64,000 nucleotides of DNA. It comes from Echinarachnius parma (taxonomy: Eukaryota > Echinodermata > Echinoidea > Clypeasteroida > Echinarachniidae). Below the pieces are notes generated by a model. It saw only the letters and a list, made by a program, of their open reading frames with translations. It was not told where the DNA came from and searched no databases. Position numbers and translations under genes: made by a program. Shown here piece after piece: positions 44,925 through 57,087 of this stretch (its first letter is position 1; the number at the start of each line of letters is the position of its first letter). The stretch covers positions 20,730-84,729 of the forward strand of contig JBAMJV010000885.1 in the NCBI GenBank assembly GCA_037951105.1. The letters run 5' to 3'.

Positions 44925-45785
44925 ACGATACCGAAAATGAACTTTTGGTGTGCAAGCTTTTTGGCCTATGATACGGTACTTACCACGATTGCATATATCC
45001 AATATGTGATCCAACTTGACGGTTGATTAAAATTATGATTTTCCCCCAGGTATAGCCTTTTTTGTATCTGCCACAGTATGCAATGTGTTGTGCACTGTAG
45101 CATATGTAGACAAGTAAAAATAATATATTAAATACTTGAGATAAATCTGCAATCTTAACTCACCCTCATAGATGTAAATCCATACCTAAATAATCACTTC
45201 ATCCATAAGTGGTTTCATTTTTAGTTTTGGTCCACTATTTCCTCAGAATTTGGGTTATTTCTGTAATCAACTCTAACCCAAGAGCTGTGTTGGTACATCA
45301 CTAGCAAAGCTAAATAGTAAACTGGTCTTAACTGGCCAGAGAGGGAGGCAGACTACCACCAATAGGTAGAGGCACTGATTTTCCGTTTTAAAAAAAGGCC
45401 TTTTCCGTTTCAGAAAATCAGGAATTCCGTTTTTACCTGCCTGAAAAACGGAAATTCCGTTTTGCCATAGACTTTGTACATGTGAAAAACTGCAAATTCC
45501 GTTTTCATAGAACTCCATACAAAATTTAATGAGTAGGGTAAAATCATGATTTTCACCCACAAATCATCAAAATTTGGGGGGAATGTGTCCTGCCTGATAT
45601 CAGGAAGGACTTACCACAGGCCAGAGAGTAAATATCTTTAAAATTCATTTAATAATGATTAATGCTGAGTTGGTTTGGTCGATCACACCGGTTCCCCACC
45701 GTCACCATCGGGTCCCGGTTTCGTCTTCTTTGGAACGGGGTCCGAAAAAGAAAGAGGAAAAAAACAAAAAAAACAAAAAAAAAAC

Positions 45786-45817
<32 letters not shown>

Positions 45818-46645
45818 CAAATGGTCAATTCCGCGATTTTCCGCGATCGCGGAAAATCAGTGCCCCTAAATAGGGTTCTCTACATACATACTGTACTTGT
45901 AATATGTATTAGCTAATTGCTAGCAGTAGGGAGTGCAATCACTGGTAGGGAGTTTGGATCGTTTTTCCTCAATTATTTTTGGATTTAACTCTGGATTTTA
46001 ATTTTTTACCAAGAGGTACAGTATGACTCCTTTTAACATATTCATTTCAGTAAAGACTAATTGCTAGTGATAAATATTACAAGTTGTCTGCATTTTGATG
46101 ACTTTCTAGTCTAGCATATCAGTATTGAATCTTCACATACTGGAAATACTGTATACCAGTGCAAGGGGCTTATACAGTAAGCCCCTTGACTTGCAGGGGT
46201 GATTTTCCCCTCCATTCCGAATAAAATCAGTGATTTATCCGCCTACTCGACTTTTCTCCGTGTGTTAGCGCGACTCCACACAGATCGGCTGATCGATGGC
46301 CGCCGATGCGTACGGCAAACGGCGCCATATGCGATACACATGAAACTATTACCGCGCATATTCATGTATATCGCATATGGCGCCGTTCGCATCGGCGGCC
46401 ATCGATCAGCCGACCTGTGCAGAGTCGCGCTAACACACAGAGAAAAGTCGAGTAGGCGGATAAATCACCGATTTTATGCGGAATGGAGGGGAAAATCATA
46501 ATTTTAATCTACCGTCAAGACTTGACTCAACTCAAGTTGGATCACACATTGGATATGCAATCGGTGGTAAGTACCATATGTATAATTTTAAGGTAAAAAA
46601 GCTTGCACACAAAAAGTTCATTTTCGGTATCGTATCATAGGCTCT
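44925..46645. mobile_element. nested fold-back set
   Basis: The outer arms (about 44926-45046 and 46490-46642) share ATACGATACCGAAAATGAAC and GATGATCCAACTTGA-like blocks in inverted order. Inside are two more elements. 45348-45880 has CACTGATTTTCCG / CGGAAAATCAGTG edges, AATTCCGTTTT phrases and a T run of about 28 at 45789-45817. 46195-46500 is a near-perfect palindrome around 46355 with CCCCTCCATTCCGNATAAAAT edges and the pair GCATATGGCGCCGTT. 46646-46864 is GC-richer with no assignable gene. Confidence 0.8.
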
Positions 46646-46903
46646 GCATGTAAACCATGCACGTTCCTCCATGTTGCGGTCTGCTTGTGATGTCATGATC
46701 CGGGCTGCACGTGCGCACATTCCCGCTCCGCTATAAATAACTTTTTTAGCAGCATGGCCATGGGCATGGCCATGGATCGCCGATGCGAAAACAAGCAAAA
46801 AAGTTGCATGAAATTTACCTTTTTTGCCCAACTTAAGGATTTCTTTGAAAAAAAGAGTGTGGTATATCATAGGGCGCTAATGCAGTTTCGTACCCCTTTT
46901 TTT

Positions 46904-46940
<37 letters not shown>
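46904..46940. repeat. telomere-like (CCCTAA)n
   Basis: 37 bases: six CCCTAA units with one extra A between the third and fourth. It lies about 30 bp inside the left edge of the 5.2-kb fold-back; the right edge has no such block. Confidence 0.95.
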
Positions 46941-46941
<1 letters not shown>

Positions 46942-47377
46942 TTGGTGGCTATAGGTCAGATTAGTGGCTATAGGTCAGATTTAGTGGCTATGGCTATAAT
47001 TACTATAACTAGTTAGATTTATTGGCTACATAATGCACTTATCAATTGTATGACGCACCTAGCGACCCCCGGGGATGGTGCGTCATGGTTGGGTCATTTA
47101 CCAAAACATTTTGTATACATGTACCGTCAAATCAACCTTTGGTCCGTCCAACCAAAAAAATACACGGGGGCAAAGGGCGATTCGCCCCCGATACCTGGGC
47201 CTGTTTCAAAATGGGTAACCATCTTGCTGAATTTTAAAACTTAGTTGTAAATGATGTTTATTTACATTTTGGGGATTATTCATACCTGCTCTTTCACAAA
47301 ATATCTATTTCCATGCAAATATTTCATGATTTCGTAATTATTTTGTCATTTATGTAACATTATGCCAATTTGCAAGC

Positions 47378-50300
47378 ATGTCGGACGGAATTTTTTCTAT
47401 GAAAGGACAAGGTCCTATGTAGCAGTTTAATTTCTTTGTTACAAACATATCTGCACATAGATATTATAAAACATCTTTATCAACCACTTTATTAATAAAT
47501 TGGAGCCAGATATGATGAAATGTAGATTTCCTGCAATTTGTAAAATATGAACTCAAAATTTTCCGTCCGACATGCACAAATTTTCCGAGAAGTTTTTCCC
47601 ATAAGAAAATATCAACAATTTTTTTTATTCTTCCCTGTCAAGTATCAATTACTTAAATGTAGTTCAAGCACAAATAATTAATTTGACAATATGCCTTCAT
47701 CAAGTAGGGAAAAATAAGGGTCGACATTTTTTCCGTCCGACATAAAACTGGCATGTCGGACGGAATTTGTTGTGAGACATCACATTCATACATAGGGAGA
47801 CATACACTGTAATTTGCAAATTGTCTCTAAACCTTATGATTAAGGAGAAAGAATGTATATGACTGGTTTTAGAAGTCATATTCAAAGCACACTTTAATTT
47901 ACAGCAATAATTATTAGAGGCAAAAAAGGACAAGATAATGCATGATAGATTACTTCATACATGTAATCAATTAATTTCACTTCAAATTGTCAAAAACATA
48001 GATACAATATGTACATGTAGTTCAACATAACTTTCATGTAATTGACACAACATGTACTTTTATCCTAGAAAGCTTTTAAATTCCTGGTAACCTCACTAGT
48101 CATGAGAACCTATTCATGAAATGCAAAAGGGGTCACTCTAATTCATAAAGGCATAAGGACCACTATTCATAATGTGAGATGAGGATTGCTATTCATGAAA
48201 CAAAATCAGGGTCGCTTAACTCGCTATTCACAAACATGAAAAAAGGGCACTATTCCTAATTCATACATGTGGCCCTGAATATAATAGGATGCTACATAAA
48301 GATGCCTGAATATTTTCTTTAAATTTCTGGTACATTAAATACCTCCTGACAAAACCTTCTTCACACAGTAATTAAAAACAATTCCAGTGACAATACAAAC
48401 TCAAACTTCGGTTAGTAACGTTACAAAAAAAGGACATGGACAAAATCATGAGTCCTTGTGAAAAATATTTCTTGTATTTAAACAGGAGTCATCTGAAACA
48501 AATTTGTATTATTACACCATTGACAGTGACTTTGCAGATGGTGTGATGTATCAAATATTGAAATATGTCTTTTTATTTTTAGTAGAAACAAAAACCTGGT
48601 TAGTAACGTTACGGTTAGTAACATTACAGTTTGTCCGTCTAAATTAAAATGATGTTTTTATGCATTTCAAATTTGTAGAGGAAACACTGGTTGGTGTAAT
48701 ATGAAGTGTTTTATAGTATTCAAAAGAAAGAAATGGAAAAGAAATGATATATTTCTTTAAAATCCCATCAAACTGTGTTTAAAGCATGTGTAGTCCCACA
48801 TGTGCCATTTCATGTATAGTTATGTTTCTCTGTAACGAGGACACGACAGTGTGATTTAGAGGTCGGAAATTAAAGCTCTCTCAATTTAATTGTGATTCCT
48901 TCAGAAAAAGAAGCTTGAAAAAGAACCAGGATTTAGGAAAATTAAAAAGAATATTCCTCTAATCATGGAATTGCCCATAAGGTGGTTATAAATGCAGGGG
49001 CGGATCTAGCTTTTTGCTAAGGGGGGGGGGGGCTTGACCTGAGCCGCGTAGCAGCGAGTGGGGGTGAGTCCCGGCCCCTCTTGGCGATTGTTTTTGCTAT
49101 TTTGAACCCCGTAAGTGATTTTGTGTCACTTTTTTCACTGATACATTTTCACTTGGCAGCCCAAGGTGGGGGGGGGGGGGGGGTTGAACCCCCTTAACCC
49201 CCATTAACCCCCCCCCCCCCCCTCCCCCTCTGGATCCGCCACTGAAATGGCATTCTTCCTGGAATCGCGCAAATGCGCAATTTACGGTAAACTAGGATGT
49301 ACAGGAATCAATATTTGCAAATACGATATCTACCCCCCATCCCCCCCCCCACCTCTACCACTCACCCTGATCGCAACTGTTGGCACACTGGCATTTATCG
49401 TGCCTGGATTGGCCTTGTTTGGGGGTCACGTAAATAATCCGGGCAAATTTTATGGATCATTTAATAAGGATCATTGAAAAGGGAAATTTGAATCATATTT
49501 TATGAAGTGCTACCCATTTCACAAATTATGAACAGCGACCCTCTGCTTGTATTATAAATAGCGACTCTCATTCGGTATTATGAATAGCAACCATCTTCTC
49601 TTATTATGAGTAGCGACCCTCTTCTTTGTATTATGAATAGCCACCCTCATTAGGTATTATGAATAGTGACCCCGATTTTGTAAATTATGAAAATCGACCC
49701 TCTTCTCATATTAGGAATAGCAACCCTCTTTATCGATTATGAATAGCGGTCCTTATGAATAATGACCCTTTTTCAAATATCGAATAGGGGTCCCTATGAA
49801 TAGCAGTCTTTATGAATAGCGGTCCTTATGTTTCCCTAAAAAATGAATTTATAAATCATTAATGAAAGGAAATCTGTACATACTCTGAATTTCCTTTGAT
49901 TATTATTTTAAAACTACCCAGAAATCAATTTACAAAATCAGAAGTATAATAAAAGGTCAGGTTTTGACATGTATTTCTGTTAGAATCTTAGATTTATCAT
50001 TGACAACTGAACTTACATGTACGTGAAAATTTGCACCACTTTTAATGAAAATGCAAAATGGAAATTTTGTAACTGTGATAGTGAGTCAGTTGAAAAGGTC
50101 ACAAAAGGGTCACAATTTTCATGTAATTTTCTACATTTCTCATTTGATTTTATCCCCAAATTTAACTGCAGTTTATAATGCCCAATTCATTCTTAATCTG
50201 GTACTTTGTAAGCTTTTCAAACCTACATAGTATTTTGTTGTGAAACAAGGCATAATTTCACAACGCTGAAAACAGTTGCTTGATCATGTCGGACGGAACC

Positions 50301-50852
50301 GAACGTGTCGGACGGAATTTGTTCAATATTTCCATGATATCAAATTTATGAATAGAGGTGAACTCTTTTCAACTAGATCAACAACATTAGTACCTATCAT
50401 AACCTTTCTACCAAAGGTACAGAATTAATGATTTTGGCAAGTTGCCAAAATAGTAACATTTTAATTCCGTCCGACATGGATGTGTTCCGTCCGACATGAC
50501 CTTCTTTTTAGAAGTTTCTGTTTCCATGACAACAAGGTTTTAACAAAGACTTTCTGATAATTAAATCTATGCTTGTTTGTCTGTTCATGTAACTGTGAAT
50601 TTGAAACTAATCACTTAAACTTTTGATAGAATATCAACTTGAATACAAAAAGTGTGGGGTCATCATTTCTATCGATTCCGTCCGACATGGTCAATTTTTG
50701 CAGCCCTGACCAAATTTAGAAAATAAATTTGGAAAGATACTTTGATATCCTGAAAACCATGTATCCTCTCCATATCCATGTACAATAATGTAAGCCCACT
50801 ACCTCTGGAACAAAAATGACAGCCACTTTTGCTATCGAATTCCGTCCGACAT
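47378..50852. repeat. dispersed phrase ATGTCGGACGGAA, ten copies
   Basis: Starts at 47378(+), 47561(-), 47731(-), 47753(+), 50286(+), 50305(+, GTG variant), 50465(-), 50485(-), 50676(-) and 50840(-). All sit in the two outer thirds of the core, none between 47.77 and 50.28 kb. The phrase holds two CpGs and is otherwise surrounded by AT-rich DNA. Confidence 0.9.
48100..49830. repeat. paired arrays of ATGAATAGCGACCCT
   Basis: The left array (48100-48270) reads GGGTCnCTATTCAT; the right array (49500-49830) reads ATTATGAATAGCGACCCTC, about twelve units at 25-35 base spacing. Between them (48300-49490) is AT-rich DNA and, at 48999-49244, a small inverted pair with runs of up to about 15 G or C. 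The open frame 49247-49477 is chance. Confidence 0.8.
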
Positions 50853-52341
50853 GATTACGATCTTTTTGAAACAGGCCCACCTTTGGAATCGCACCCGTGA
50901 GCCATGGCACGGGGGCAAAAAAAAAAAAAATGTTTATACATTTTTTTTTTACATCTTTTTGCATGATCGGAAAGCGCCAGAAACGTACCAAACATGGCAT
51001 AATCGGATAGATCACATCATGATAATCCTTTATTAGACCCTTGAGTAGTAAAAACGATGTAAAAAAAAAAAGACCCCCGTGAGCCCCAAAATAGCCCTCG
51101 TGAATAATTTCACGAGGGCGTTTTTCTGCCTCAAAATTTTCAAAATCGCCCTCGTGAAAAAAAAAGTATTTTTTTGGTTGGGTCCGTCATATCATGACGA
51201 AAGGGGTGCGTCATTGTCAGTCAGTTTACCCGTGTGTATCAATTTGCATGCACTGCCGGAACTGCGGGCCGGGCAGCGCTAGCGTGCAATCTACGCTACA
51301 CGGGCGGCGCGCTCCTGGCCCCGAGCTAGCGGCTAGCGCTAGCGATAATGCCTGAATTTCAGCTGCATTGTCATTTGCGACGACACATGTATGACAATCG
51401 ATTTAACAATTTAAATTCCCATTTGTATGTCGCATGAAATGTTCTACTATATCAAACACATTATTCATTATTATGCAAATGTTTGTAATGATAAAGATAT
51501 TGGAGTTGAATTGAACTTACTTGGAATTCGAAAAATGCGTGAAATGAACAGTAACATTAAAAAATGCATTTGTCTCGCCGTTTCATTGCAAAGAAAAGCG
51601 GTTCCGGCGGGGATCAGGATGAATGAAACAATATATTAAACCAGAACAAAGATCGTCACGTCATGGCCCGCGCGCGTGGTGATGATGCACACGTCACTAT
51701 GCATGCTCGTGTGCAGAAAGCATAGTGCGCATGCGTAGAAAAAGATAGTTGACCGTCATGGTTCGTCAAAATCAAGAGGTGGTCGTCACATAAGTCACCG
51801 TATGTACTGTACCGTCATGTATTTGAATGGTCCGTCAAAATTTTGATCCAGGGGTACGTCATGGTAACCCGAAATCTGACTCACATAGGACCAATGACGC
51901 ACCATCCCCGGGCCGGGGGTCGCTAGGTGCGTCTATAGTATTACAATTGTAATAATTGCATAATTCATGCAGCCGGCATAACTCAGTCATTAGTTAGAAA
52001 TAGTGTGTATACAGAAAGTGTTGGGGAAAAAAAGGGGTACGAAACTGCATTAGCGCCCAATATAGCCTATAGGCACATATTTAAAGTTATAAACCTGAAT
52101 CAAAGCCGGGATTTCACCATACCTTTAACCTTGTCAAGAAAACACGCCAACTATACATTGTTAATGTATTGCCTGCGACACAGTGCAGTGAGCAATGGCC
52201 AATACACAGGCACAGACCGAACTGTATAGTGTAATCAACGCCGCGCCGCGCCGTGCGCCAGGTTTATAGGGGTACGTTACCCACCCACATTGCCCGATTC
52301 ATTCATTTATCAGTAGAATTTAGAAAGCAAAATCAACTTAC

Positions 52342-52490
52342 CGCGTACTTGCAGGTAGCTAGCTGTGTGTCAAACAATTCCTGAGGCCAGTGTCAGCTCA
52401 CGTCACGTCACAACTTCACAAGTATTTTTTTTTGTCGAGCCACATTTAGACGAAACCGCCATTTTCTGGTAACCGTTTTTGTTTTTGTTT
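52342..52490 (-). other. candidate 5' leader exon with strong splice donor
   Basis: Minus strand: GTACGCG followed by the donor GTAAGTTGA at 52341. Upstream the exon is GC-richer and unique-looking, with an AAAATGGCGG start-like site at about 52464-52455. Its frame closes after about 19 codons, so the exon is probably untranslated or carries a short upstream ORF. Tandem CGTCACGTCA sites (about 52399-52411) are CRE/E-box-like. The next exon would lie at lower coordinates; the only candidate I see is 35495-35619. Confidence 0.35.
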
Positions 52491-53054
52491 ACCCATTAGT
52501 CTATTTCCAGCCTATAAATTGTGGCTTAATGACTAAAACCATATTCGAGAGTGCTGCACAGGGCAAAACAAGAAAATTAATAATATCATTATTTGTATCA
52601 TTGTGTCATGGTGTCATGGTGATGATTAAATTTCGTGTGTAATGTCATCTTTACCTCTTAATATTTTGTAAAATATATGTGAAGCCTAGATATAGACTAG
52701 TCGCTGTGTCATCGACATGCATAGCAGTATAAATGTTGTTGTTGTTTTTGTTGTTGTATAAATGTTGTATCCTGTCTAGTCTTATTCTTTGCTTACAGGT
52801 TACAAAATAACTCGGGTTAATGATATACAAATGAGAATCTAGCTATAATAAAGCCAATTATTATAGGCATACATGATCACCTCGTAGTAAAATCGTCCAC
52901 ACAATGCTGAATGTTGTGGTTCTGCTCTATATAAAACTAGTATAAAGCGTAATGATCGTTATGTGTTCTTTTAAAAGACCCTTTCTCTGACTGGACGTGA
53001 GACTAACCTCGTATAGAGTGGTGAAGTTCAGTGGGTGAAGTGTGATGTCATAAA
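52491..53054. other. no gene seen
   Basis: AT-rich, with a short GTT run at 52736-52756; nothing assignable. Confidence 0.5.
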
Positions 53055-53425
53055 TGATGTCATAAACATTTCTTTTTAGAATTTTCAAATTTGGACTTCA
53101 TTTTCAGAAAGAACATAACAAAATTTAATAATGTCCAAATACCGAAAATCAAAGGAATAGGACACGTATTGGCCGAGATATGCCCATCCGAATGATTTTT
53201 TTGGTCAATGGGCAATCAGTGTTATAGTGCACTGGTTCCTAAACTTAGGAACCAGTGCATTATAACACTGATTGCCCATTGAAGTAAAATTCATTCGGAT
53301 GGGCATATCTCAGCCAATACGTAACATATTCCTTTGATTTTCGGCATTTGGACATTATTTGTTATGCTCTTTCTGAAAATGAAGTCCAAATTCGAAAATT
53401 CTAAAAAAGTTTTTTCATGACGTCA
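53055..53425. mobile_element. near-perfect fold-back, 370 bp
   Basis: The arms of about 185 bp pair almost fully and meet at the palindrome TTCCTAAACTTAGGAA (about 53234-53249). Sample pair: ATGGGCAATCAGTGTTATA / TATAACACTGATTGCCCAT. Edges carry TGATGTCATAAA / TTCATGACGTCA. Non-coding. Confidence 0.85.
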
Positions 53426-53895
53426 TGCCTTCTGTACTCTTATAGGTACTCAGGGTAAATATCATTTTAAAAAGGCATCCGAAAGATAATGAAATAAATG
53501 TAATTATTAAAGATATATGCAAAATGTGTTAAATGGAATAGCATCAAATCTAGAGTAATTCATGTAGGATTATCTAAATGATGAATAAATTAAAAGTCTA
53601 AAGACCTGATCGAGTCATATGACCCCCAATAATTAGACAATAAGATAAGGAAAAATATACATAATAAATAAAATCATAGAGTCTGCCCCTAATACTTTGT
53701 GTCTGCCCAAAGGTCTGTGTAGCAAGGATTTTTCAGGGAGGGGTGGGGGGGGGGGGGGTGGTGGATAGTCAAAATCAGGATCTATTGAGACTGGTCCATA
53801 TGTGGCCAAGACCGATCGAGACTGCTGGTTGAATTGTGTAAGCGGGGGGGGGGGGGGGGGGATGGGGGGACATTCGTTTCCAAGACCAATCGTGT
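53426..53895. repeat. no gene; two G runs
   Basis: Unremarkable AT-rich DNA followed by G-rich runs at 53741-53760 and 53845-53871, just left of the purine tract. Confidence 0.7.
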
Positions 53896-54304
53896 TCTTC
53901 TGGAGAAGGAGAAGAAGTTGAAAAGGAGGAGAAGAGGAGGAGGAGGAGAAAAAAAGGAAAGGAGAAAAAAGGAAAAGAAAGAAAGAAGGAGAAGGAGAAG
54001 GAGGAGAAGAAGAAGAAGAAGAAGAAGAAGAAGAAGAAGAAGAAGAAGAAGAAGAAGAAGAAGAAGAAGAAGAAGAAGAAGAAGAAGAAGAAGAAGAAGA
54101 AAGAAGAAAAGAAGAACAGGAAAAAGGAGGAGAGGAGGAGGAGGAGGAGAAGAGAAGAGAAGGAGGAGGGGAGGAAGAGAAGGAGGGGGAGGAAAAGGGA
54201 AAAGGAAAAGAAAGAAAAAAAGAAGAACGAAGAAGAACGAAGAAGAACGAAGAATAACGAAGAAGAACAAAGAAGAACGAAGAAGAATGAAGAAGAACGA
54301 AGAA

Positions 54305-54335
<31 letters not shown>

Positions 54336-55308
54336 AAGAAGAAGAAGAAGAAGAAGAAGAAGAAGAAAAGAAGAACAGGAAAAAGGAGAAGAGGAGGAGG
54401 AGGAGGAGGAGAAGATAAGAGAAGGAGAAGGGGGAGAAAAAAGGGTAAAGGAAAAGAAAGAAAGAAGAAGAAGAAGAAGAAGAAGAAGAAGAAGAAGAAG
54501 AAGAAAAGAAGAACAGGAAAAAGGAGAAGAGGAGGAGGAGGAGGAGAAGATAAGAGAAGGAGGAGGGGGAGAAAAAAGGGTAAAGGAAAAGAAAGAAAGA
54601 AAGAAGAAGAAGAAGAAGAAGAAGAAGAAGAAGAAGAAGAAGAAGAAGAAGAAGAAGAAGAAGAAGAAAAGGAAAAAGGAGAAGAGGATCAGGAGGAGAA
54701 GAGAAGGAGGAGGGGAGGAAGAGAAGGAGGGGGAGAAAAAAGGGAAAAGGAAAAGAAGAAAAAAAGAAGAAGAAGAAGAAGAAGAAGAAGAAGAAGAAGA
54801 AGAAGAAGAAGAAGAAGAAGAAGAAGAAGAAGAAGAAAAAGAAGAAGAAGAAGAAGAAGAAGAAGAAGAAGAAGAAGAAGAAGAAGAAGGAAAAAGAAAA
54901 AGGGAAAAAGGAAAAGAAGGAGGAGGAGGAGAAAGGAAAAGGAAGAAGGAAAAGAAGGAGAAGAGGAGGAGGAGAAAAAGGAAAAGAAGAAAAAAGAGAA
55001 AAAGAAAAGAAAAGAAAGAAAGAAGAAGAAGAAGAAGAAGAAGAAGAAGAAGAAGAAGAAGAAGAAGGAAAAAGGAAAAAGAAGGAGGAGAAGAGGAGGA
55101 GGAGAGAAAAGGAAAAGGAAAAGGAGAAAAAGAGAAAAAGAAAAGAAAGAAGAAGAAGAAGAAGAAGAAGAAGAAGAAGAAGAAGAAAAAGAAGAAAGAG
55201 AAAGAAGAAAAGGAGAAAAGGAAAAAGGAGGAGAGGAAGAGGAGGAGGAGGAGGAGAAGAGAAGAGAAGGAGGAGGGGAGGAAGAGAAAGAGGGGGAAGG
55301 GGAGAAAT
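53896..55308 (+). repeat. 1.4-kb purine tract, (GAA)n with higher-order repeat
   Basis: Almost only A and G on the plus strand. Long (GAA)n blocks at 54005-54105, 54307-54367, 54464-54504, 54602-54668, 54765-54890, 55020-55070 and 55145-55190 alternate with GGA-rich spacers. The spacer unit GAAGAACAGGAAAAAGGAG recurs at about 54111, 54371 and 54511, so larger units of about 140 and 260 bp are repeated. 54223-54305 is a sub-array of AACGAAGAAG, the main place with C. Frames on both strands (poly-Arg/Lys or poly-Leu/Ser) are repeat artefacts. Confidence 0.95.
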
Positions 55309-56250
55309 TACAAGCTGGCACGTTTTTTTAGCGAGACAGTTTTTAACTCAAGTTAAGAAGTTCTAACTTAGTACGTCAATACACGTCCCTGTTCTAGCAC
55401 TTCCCATGTAACTTAGACGTGCCTATTCTAAGAATGGGGTGAAATGAGAGACATCTCTTCCCCACGCGATTTCTCATTGACACGCTCATTCGAAGAGGTA
55501 CAACAAACACCATGACACCATTCAATCGAAAATAACTATATCCGCGGGATTATGAAATGCATGTATATAGTTCGGAAAATATAGTACCTTTTAAAGTTCG
55601 TTTTCGCTCATTTCAAGAAGTTCCCGGGTTCTCTATATGAACATCAAAACATCAAAACACGGATCAGAAACATATATCGCAATTACGTAATCTCTCTTAT
55701 AAGCGAGTTGGGTTATTCAACTCGCTATCTATTGATCGCCCTATTGATTTGTTACCCCTTATGGAAAAACGCGAGTGTTTAATACCACACTGGTGATTTT
55801 TAACACGATCAGTTATACATGTAATATGCTTTAATACAAAAGTATTATCTTCTTTATGCCATCGCAGTGTTATCTGCCCCTGTAACCATGATAACACAAA
55901 ATGCGCAAAATCATTGTAAAGGGATCTATTAACATTTGTCACAATCCTCAACATTTCCTTGGAACTCTAGCGATTCTCACATACCTCATTGTAATCGTAT
56001 TGCTAATAGAAGCATATTATATAGACGAGATTTTGGTTTTCCAAATTTCTCTTCCGTTATAAAGATATGTATGATTAAAGTGTTCAGATTTATAACTTAA
56101 TAAACACTGCATCAAAGATGGCCCGTGTAGAACAAAAATATAATACAGAATACAACTAACCAGGCTCTGCACCACCAACCATGTGAAGGATGCAAAATTG
56201 CATATACACAACATTATGTAACCCAATGTTCTGCTCCTTCAAGGTCGGGC
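55309..56250. other. no gene; partial family C MITE
   Basis: About 55918-56110 matches parts of family C (AAAGGGATCTATTAACATTTG, TTCCGTTATAAAGATAT, AAGTGTTCAGAT), with poor ends. The rest is AT-rich with no credible frame. Confidence 0.5.
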
Positions 56251-57060
56251 TATGCAACTTTTTGAACACCCCTCTTATACGGCTCTGATGTTGTATTCAT
56301 TTATCAATTTGTTGAACATCAGAAGTAAAGGGTTTTGGAGAACCCGAATCTTGGCAAGTCGTCACGTCATTCATATCATCATTATCTCAAGAGGACGCTA
56401 TGCTGAAATCTGTTATTCGTTTATCGTTGTGTTGAACATTAAAAAAAAAAAAGTTTTGTTCATGGAATACCAATTTTGTCATCATAAGCCTATTAAGATG
56501 ATCCAGTTTTTGAGAAAAGAAAGTTTTCAGAATACACCCACCAGTCTTTACATCATTCATGTGAGCATTCTCTCAAGAGGGCGCTATAATAATAATAATA
56601 AGACATTGCTTCTATAGCGCGTAATTATATTCTCTACGCGCTTTACACATGTTACATAATTTACAATTCAATACTTAAGTCTTGAAACAAATTAAATTAC
56701 AAATGCTTACATCTTAAACAGAACATACATGCAAGCAAACATTACAATATACATTGGGTACTGTCTTAATTTTACACAGAGCGAAAGAGATATGGTGATA
56801 TATTTTATTCATTTATCAACTTGTTGAACATCAGAAGTAAAGGGTTTTGGAGAACCCAAATCTTGACCAGTACCACGTTATGCATTCATGCGATCATTCT
56901 CTCAAGAGGGCGCTATGGTGAAATATGTTATTCATTTATCAACTTGTTGAACATCAGAAGTAAAGAGTTTTGGTGAACCCTAATCTTGACCAGTACCACG
57001 TTTATGCATTCATGTGATTATTCTCCTACTTGTCCTAAGAGGGCGCTGTGATGAATCGTG
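56251..57060. repeat. about 130-bp minisatellite, four copies, split by a repeat
   Basis: Copies at about 56260-56405, 56406-56586, 56800-56918 and 56920-57058 share TTCATTTATCAACTTGTTGA, AACATCAGAAGTAAAGGGTT, GAGAACCC and CTCAAGAGGGCGCTATG. Between copies 2 and 3 sits a repeat beginning (AAT)n then AGCGCGTAA (56587-56795), probably a SINE end in reverse orientation. Confidence 0.8.
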
Positions 57061-57087
57061 TCATCGACGACATAGGACTTTATTAGT

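Larger units (their letters stand above)
46865..52062. mobile_element. 5.2-kb layered fold-back with phrase arrays
   Basis: The outer edges are inverted: GGGCGCTAATGCAGTTTCGT at left, ACGAAACTGCATTAGCGCCC at right. Next inside, in the same order on both sides, come CGCACCTAGCGACCCC, GTCCGTC(C/A) phrases and AACCAAAAAAATAC. A second pair, GGGCCTGTTTCAAAA (47207) and TTTTTGAAACAGGCCC (50864-50879), encloses a core holding ten ATGTCGGACGGAA phrases. Inside that lie two arrays of ATGAATAGCGACCCT pointing opposite ways (48100-48270 and 49500-49830). The innermost pair is GGCGGATCTAG / TGGATCCGCC (48999-49240), rich in G and C runs. No frame of coding quality. Likely several elements inserted into each other's centres. 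Confidence 0.75.

Noticed and set aside
46532..46870. 112-aa minus-strand gene with a TATTTATAG promoter-like site
   Set aside because: Half of it is the outer arm of the fold-back at 44.9-46.6 kb; the HGHAHGHA part comes from a CATGGC repeat. No splice or domain evidence.
53782..55321. Long poly-Arg/Lys, poly-Leu and poly-Ser frames on both strands
   Set aside because: They are translations of the (GAA)n/(GGA)n purine tract; any frame is open there.
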